Positions 61,610 to 64,000 of a stretch of 64,000 bases of DNA are shown here, one piece after another. Origin of the DNA: Skeletonema tropicum (lineage: Eukaryota > Bacillariophyta > Thalassiosirophyceae > Thalassiosirales > Thalassiosiraceae); the NCBI GenBank assembly GCA_037178625.1, contig CM074130.1, forward strand, positions 4,030,001-4,094,000. Reading direction: 5' to 3'. How positions within the stretch are numbered: position 1 is the stretch's first letter; each line of letters opens with the position of its first letter. The position numbers and the translations under genes are program-made. The notes under the pieces were generated by a model that was not told the origin of the DNA, did not search any database, and saw only the letters and a program-made list of their open reading frames with translations.

Positions 61610-62632
61610 ATGGCTAGATATGGTGGCATGTATGGCTTTGCGTTTATTGAGGGTGATATCTTCGGAGTTAGGAGTAGCTCAAATGGGAAATCTGCCTCTC
61701 AAAACAGAGAGTACGAAGCGAGGAAGAAATTCGATGCCATGAAGAAGACAATGGAGGTAAGCAACCCGATAGCGCCTTTACTTTCCATCCTAAACATCTC
61801 CATATGCTCGGAACCTAACACTACTCTCTGTATGCTGCAGGCAAAGATGATCGAATCTACTATCAATGAAGCACGCGAGGAAGGATCCAATTCACATCTC
61901 CAAAAACTCCCGAATGACGCCCTCAATAACGTCTTTGGCTATTTGCTTGGCAAAGAATTCGAAAATGACGAGAATGCAAAAATTTCCAAGCAAATCTCCG
62001 AGTCTATTCCAAGGATTGGTCGTCGATATCGAGGTCTTGGAGTCAAAAACGTCAGCGACAAGGCTCTCCAATACGGGGTGGATTTCTCAGATCTTTCTCT
62101 TTTTGAGCCTGCTAACAAAATTACGATTTCTTTGACCTTGCCTAGCTTCCATCTTACGCAGACCTGTTTTCGTGATCTGAAAAAACATGTTAAACAGAGC
62201 CGCGGCTGGGATCTCAAACAAGTTGTCTGCACTCCGGCAGAGAAAGAGCTTTACGGCGTAAGACGCAAGAGCAATGCTTACTTCGTTAATGCAATCTACA
62301 CGGTCCCTGGTACTGCCAAAAAGAAGGCAGAGAAGAAGGCTTCTACATCCAATAATAACGTGTCTACATCAGCTGCATTTGCCTCCGCATCTGTGCCTAG
62401 TACCAAGAAAAGAGCTGCTCCTGCGACCAAAGCACCATACAAAGCAAATCCCGCGGCAACAGCAGCACTTCAAGCCGCCCTGTCTTCCGCGCAGGACGGG
62501 GACGGAGTTGTCGATCCTGAGTGTTTGAAAAAAGCGCTGTCTTTTGGGTTCTCCAAGGCGTTCATTGATGCCAAAGTTGATGAGCAGGAGGCATTGAATG
62601 TCAAACCTGCAGCGAAGAAGACGAAGAACTAG
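61610..62632 (+). CDS. Unknown protein, one intron
   Basis: Start ATG 61610 (MARYGGMYGFAFIEGDIFG). Exon 1 is 61610-61756; intron 61757-61840 (GTAAGC...CTGCAG, 84 bp); exon 2 is 61841-62632, about 312 aa. The intron is a multiple of three and has no in-frame stop, so a retained form would add 28 residues. The middle (about 50-200) is mixed helical with a segment KITISLTLPSFHLTQTCF. A Lys/Ala/Ser/Thr-rich linker (about 220-270) precedes a short C-terminal domain (VDPECLKKALSFGFSKAFID). I do not recognise the family; the basic linker suggests a nuclear protein. Confidence 0.68.
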   Translation: MARYGGMYGFAFIEGDIFGVRSSSNGKSASQNREYEARKKFDAMKKTMEVSNPIAPLLSILNISICSEPNTTLCMLQAKMIESTINEAREEGSNSHLQKLPNDALNNVFGYLLGKEFENDENAKISKQISESIPRIGRRYRGLGVKNVSDKALQYGVDFSDLSLFEPANKITISLTLPSFHLTQTCFRDLKKHVKQSRGWDLKQVVCTPAEKELYGVRRKSNAYFVNAIYTVPGTAKKKAEKKASTSNNNVSTSAAFASASVPSTKKRAAPATKAPYKANPAATAALQAALSSAQDGDGVVDPECLKKALSFGFSKAFIDAKVDEQEALNVKPAAKKTKN

Positions 62633-63093
62633 AGCAGTCAAGGGCTTCAGACGGATTACCGAAAATGTGTATGAGACGGCCACTCTTGGAGAGTGATTCG
62701 AAAACATCATATGCTCCACTTTTTACATAAATATAAATTTACATCTACGTCCCAGGAACTTGCAACCATTGGAAATGTGGTACCAACGGCATCGCAAGTT
62801 GTTGAATTTGTCAGTCCAGTCCCAAAAGTTTTGATTGCAGTGCTTAGAGATGCTCTAGCATTTTTGAGTCTATTCCCTTGACCTGGTTTAGTTCTTTGAT
62901 GCTGCCGCCGTTGCAACTTCGCCATACACCGAGTTGAACTTGTCAGAGAATGATTGCGTTTGTGTATTACTTCCGACTCGGCTTGACTCTGACTCGCTTC
63001 GTCAAGAATATTTATATTATTCCATGAAGACAACGAAATGTATGCGGACTTTCACTTGTAGGCGGTTCTTGACGGGTGCTGCGAAAGATGTCC
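62633..63093. other. Gene-poor spacer
   Basis: Contains a 108-codon minus-strand open frame (62707-63033) and a shorter plus frame (62693-62881) that overlap. Neither resembles a known protein, so I do not call either. Confidence 0.4.
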
Positions 63094-63437
63094 TTAATCT
63101 TCTAGCAAAGATGAAGTGTTTTCCTCATCACCATCGTTGTCAGAATCATTCGATATCTCATCATCCATAAGTGAAGATGTGATGCGCAGCTTATCGCGCT
63201 TTTCTTCTGCATCTATAATTTGATTTTTTGTGTGATAATAAGTTATATCATTTGCTCAGGTTTTTTGGTATTGATACAGTGGCCACTGTCCACTGTCAGT
63301 ATTGGTAAAAACGTTCGTCCAGGACTTCATCTTACCGTCAACGTCTTCACCAATAAAACTATCACGACTCTCTCGAGTACCCGTCGAGCCTCCTTCATGC
63401 TGCTGCTGCTATCGGTTCGCCATTCGCCATCGCCCAT
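63094..63437 (-). CDS. Small acidic protein gene, two exons, unclear 5' part
   Basis: Reading the minus strand, exon 2 (63212-63094) encodes DAEEKRDKLRITSSLMDD and an acidic, Ser-rich end (NDSDNDGDEENTSSLLED, stop). It is preceded by an acceptor (AATTATAG) and a donor GTAAGATG at 63335, giving a 123-bp intron. Exon 1 ends GTRESRDSFIGEDVD in the matching phase. Upstream, this phase is closed by TAG, while the neighbouring phase starts MGDGEWRTDSSSS (ATG 63437), so a one-base indel or another intron is needed. It is too short and spliced to appear as one long frame. Function unknown. Confidence 0.4.
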
Positions 63438-63805
63438 CTTACTGCCGGCCGGCCAGCGTCATCATCTTTTCCATCACATCTCGCCGATCGGGTCGGCATC
63501 AAGTTTACTTCTGAATCCTTTCTCGTCCGAAGGGATCTAGTCTTTCTTGCACGACCACAACTTCTTATTGAATAATATTGAACGATCCCGAACGAAGCTT
63601 CATTTTTTCACCATCCAGCTGATGGCCAGCTAAGAACTATAATATGAATATACTGTACTTCTTATCACGCCTGAAACTTTCCAATTTCCAATGCCGTTGA
63701 TGAGAAACTAAAAGACCGCCCCCACCCTTACCGTGCTTGCAGAGCGAAACACGTCAAAATCTTCTCCATCATCCTTGCAACACACAAGCTTTTACTAGTT
63801 CCATC
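63438..63805. other. Divergent intergenic region
   Basis: Lies between the small minus-strand gene and the LRR gene. A GCCGGCCGGC palindromic stretch occurs at about 63444-63453. No other feature. Confidence 0.4.
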
Positions 63806-64000
63806 ATGGCGGCCGAGGGCGGTATCGTATGGTTCACTTACACCGGCGAGCAAGATATTCCTCAAGATGTAACTCACGTCAACATAGTTAACGTCAGAGA
63901 CGTCCGTCGTGAGCCATTCATTCGTCATCTTAACATTGTTGAAGTCATTTGTCATGAGGATGTCGAAAAGATTGAAGCATTCGTATTCTATGGCTACGAT
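63806..64000 (+). CDS. BspA-type leucine-rich-repeat protein, N-terminal part (runs off the window)
   Basis: The frame from the ATG at 63806 is open to the window end (65 codons): MAAEGGIVWFTYTGEQDIP, then DVTHVNIVNVRDV and FIRHLNIVEVICHEDVEKIE. The pattern (a VWFTYTGE-type opening, then units of I..V....I....F..HLN.VEV....GVEKIE..AF) is that of the BspA-like/LRR_5 families that are highly expanded in diatoms. The C-terminal repeats lie beyond 64000, so partner and function cannot be read. Partial gene. Confidence 0.65.
   Translation, partial: MAAEGGIVWFTYTGEQDIPQDVTHVNIVNVRDVRREPFIRHLNIVEVICHEDVEKIEAFVFYGYD

Noticed and set aside
62707..63033. Overlapping 108-codon minus and 62-codon plus frames
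   Set aside because: No family resemblance and no splice or promoter evidence; neither could be preferred.
1..64000. tRNA, 5S rRNA and spliceosomal RNA genes
   Set aside because: I looked for the T-loop (GGTTCGAATC-like) with a matching A box and for 5S/snRNA signatures and found no convincing match by eye; a covariance-model scan (tRNAscan-SE, Infernal) would be decisive.

Overview
The window is nuclear DNA of a eukaryotic alga, most likely a diatom (stramenopile with a secondary plastid). Four proteins begin with a signal peptide followed by a cleavage site with Phe at +1 (NAF|TSP at 35, SAF|SSP at 45949, AAF|SVR near 48380, ASF|VSP at 51039), the bipartite plastid-targeting signal of such algae. 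Genes are compact, with few short GT-AG introns (82 to 174 bp). There is a heat-shock-factor-type regulator and a cNMP-dependent kinase with three nucleotide-binding domains. No tRNA, rRNA or CRISPR was found. The species cannot be named from sequence alone.

Layout. 1-19.3 kb is a gene-dense arm: a plastid-targeted protein, an unknown gene flanked by a 36-bp perfect inverted repeat, an acylated cyclic-nucleotide-dependent kinase, a PEX22-like peroxin, two unknown basic proteins, an atypical E2F, an Rsm22/METTL17-type mitoribosome assembly factor and an HSF-like protein. 19.3-21.4 kb is gene-free and holds a 74-bp tandem duplication, a Stowaway-like MITE with a second inverted-repeat element nested in it, and GATA microsatellites. 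21.4-24.7 kb holds propionyl-CoA carboxylase beta (three exons) and a HAD phosphatase.

25.0-42.4 kb is a satellite array of about 45 monomers (mode 186 bp), partly organised in a 1135-bp six-monomer higher-order repeat. It is split by a full-length 9068-bp non-LTR retrotransposon with a 15-bp target-site duplication. The element has two ORFs joined by a UAAUG stop-start overlap. ORF2 (2455 aa) carries APE endonuclease, reverse transcriptase, RNase H, a CCHC knuckle and a C-terminal Ulp1/SENP-type cysteine protease with an apparently complete catalytic set. This is the most unusual object in the window.

42.7-64 kb is again gene-dense: a PEP-synthase-like enzyme (with frameshifts), a plastid TraB-like protein, OsmC, an FAD oxidoreductase, a plastid helical-repeat protein, divergent DPH3 and eIF5A, PanB, a small complex I subunit, archease, several unknown genes and the start of a BspA-type LRR gene that leaves the window.

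Several otherwise well-preserved genes (kinase, PEP synthase, TraB-like, the gene at 58095, probably the PEX22-like gene and the small gene at 63.1 kb) carry single-base frameshifts, some in homopolymers. This pattern suggests consensus indels in the assembly rather than many independent pseudogenes, but it cannot be settled here.
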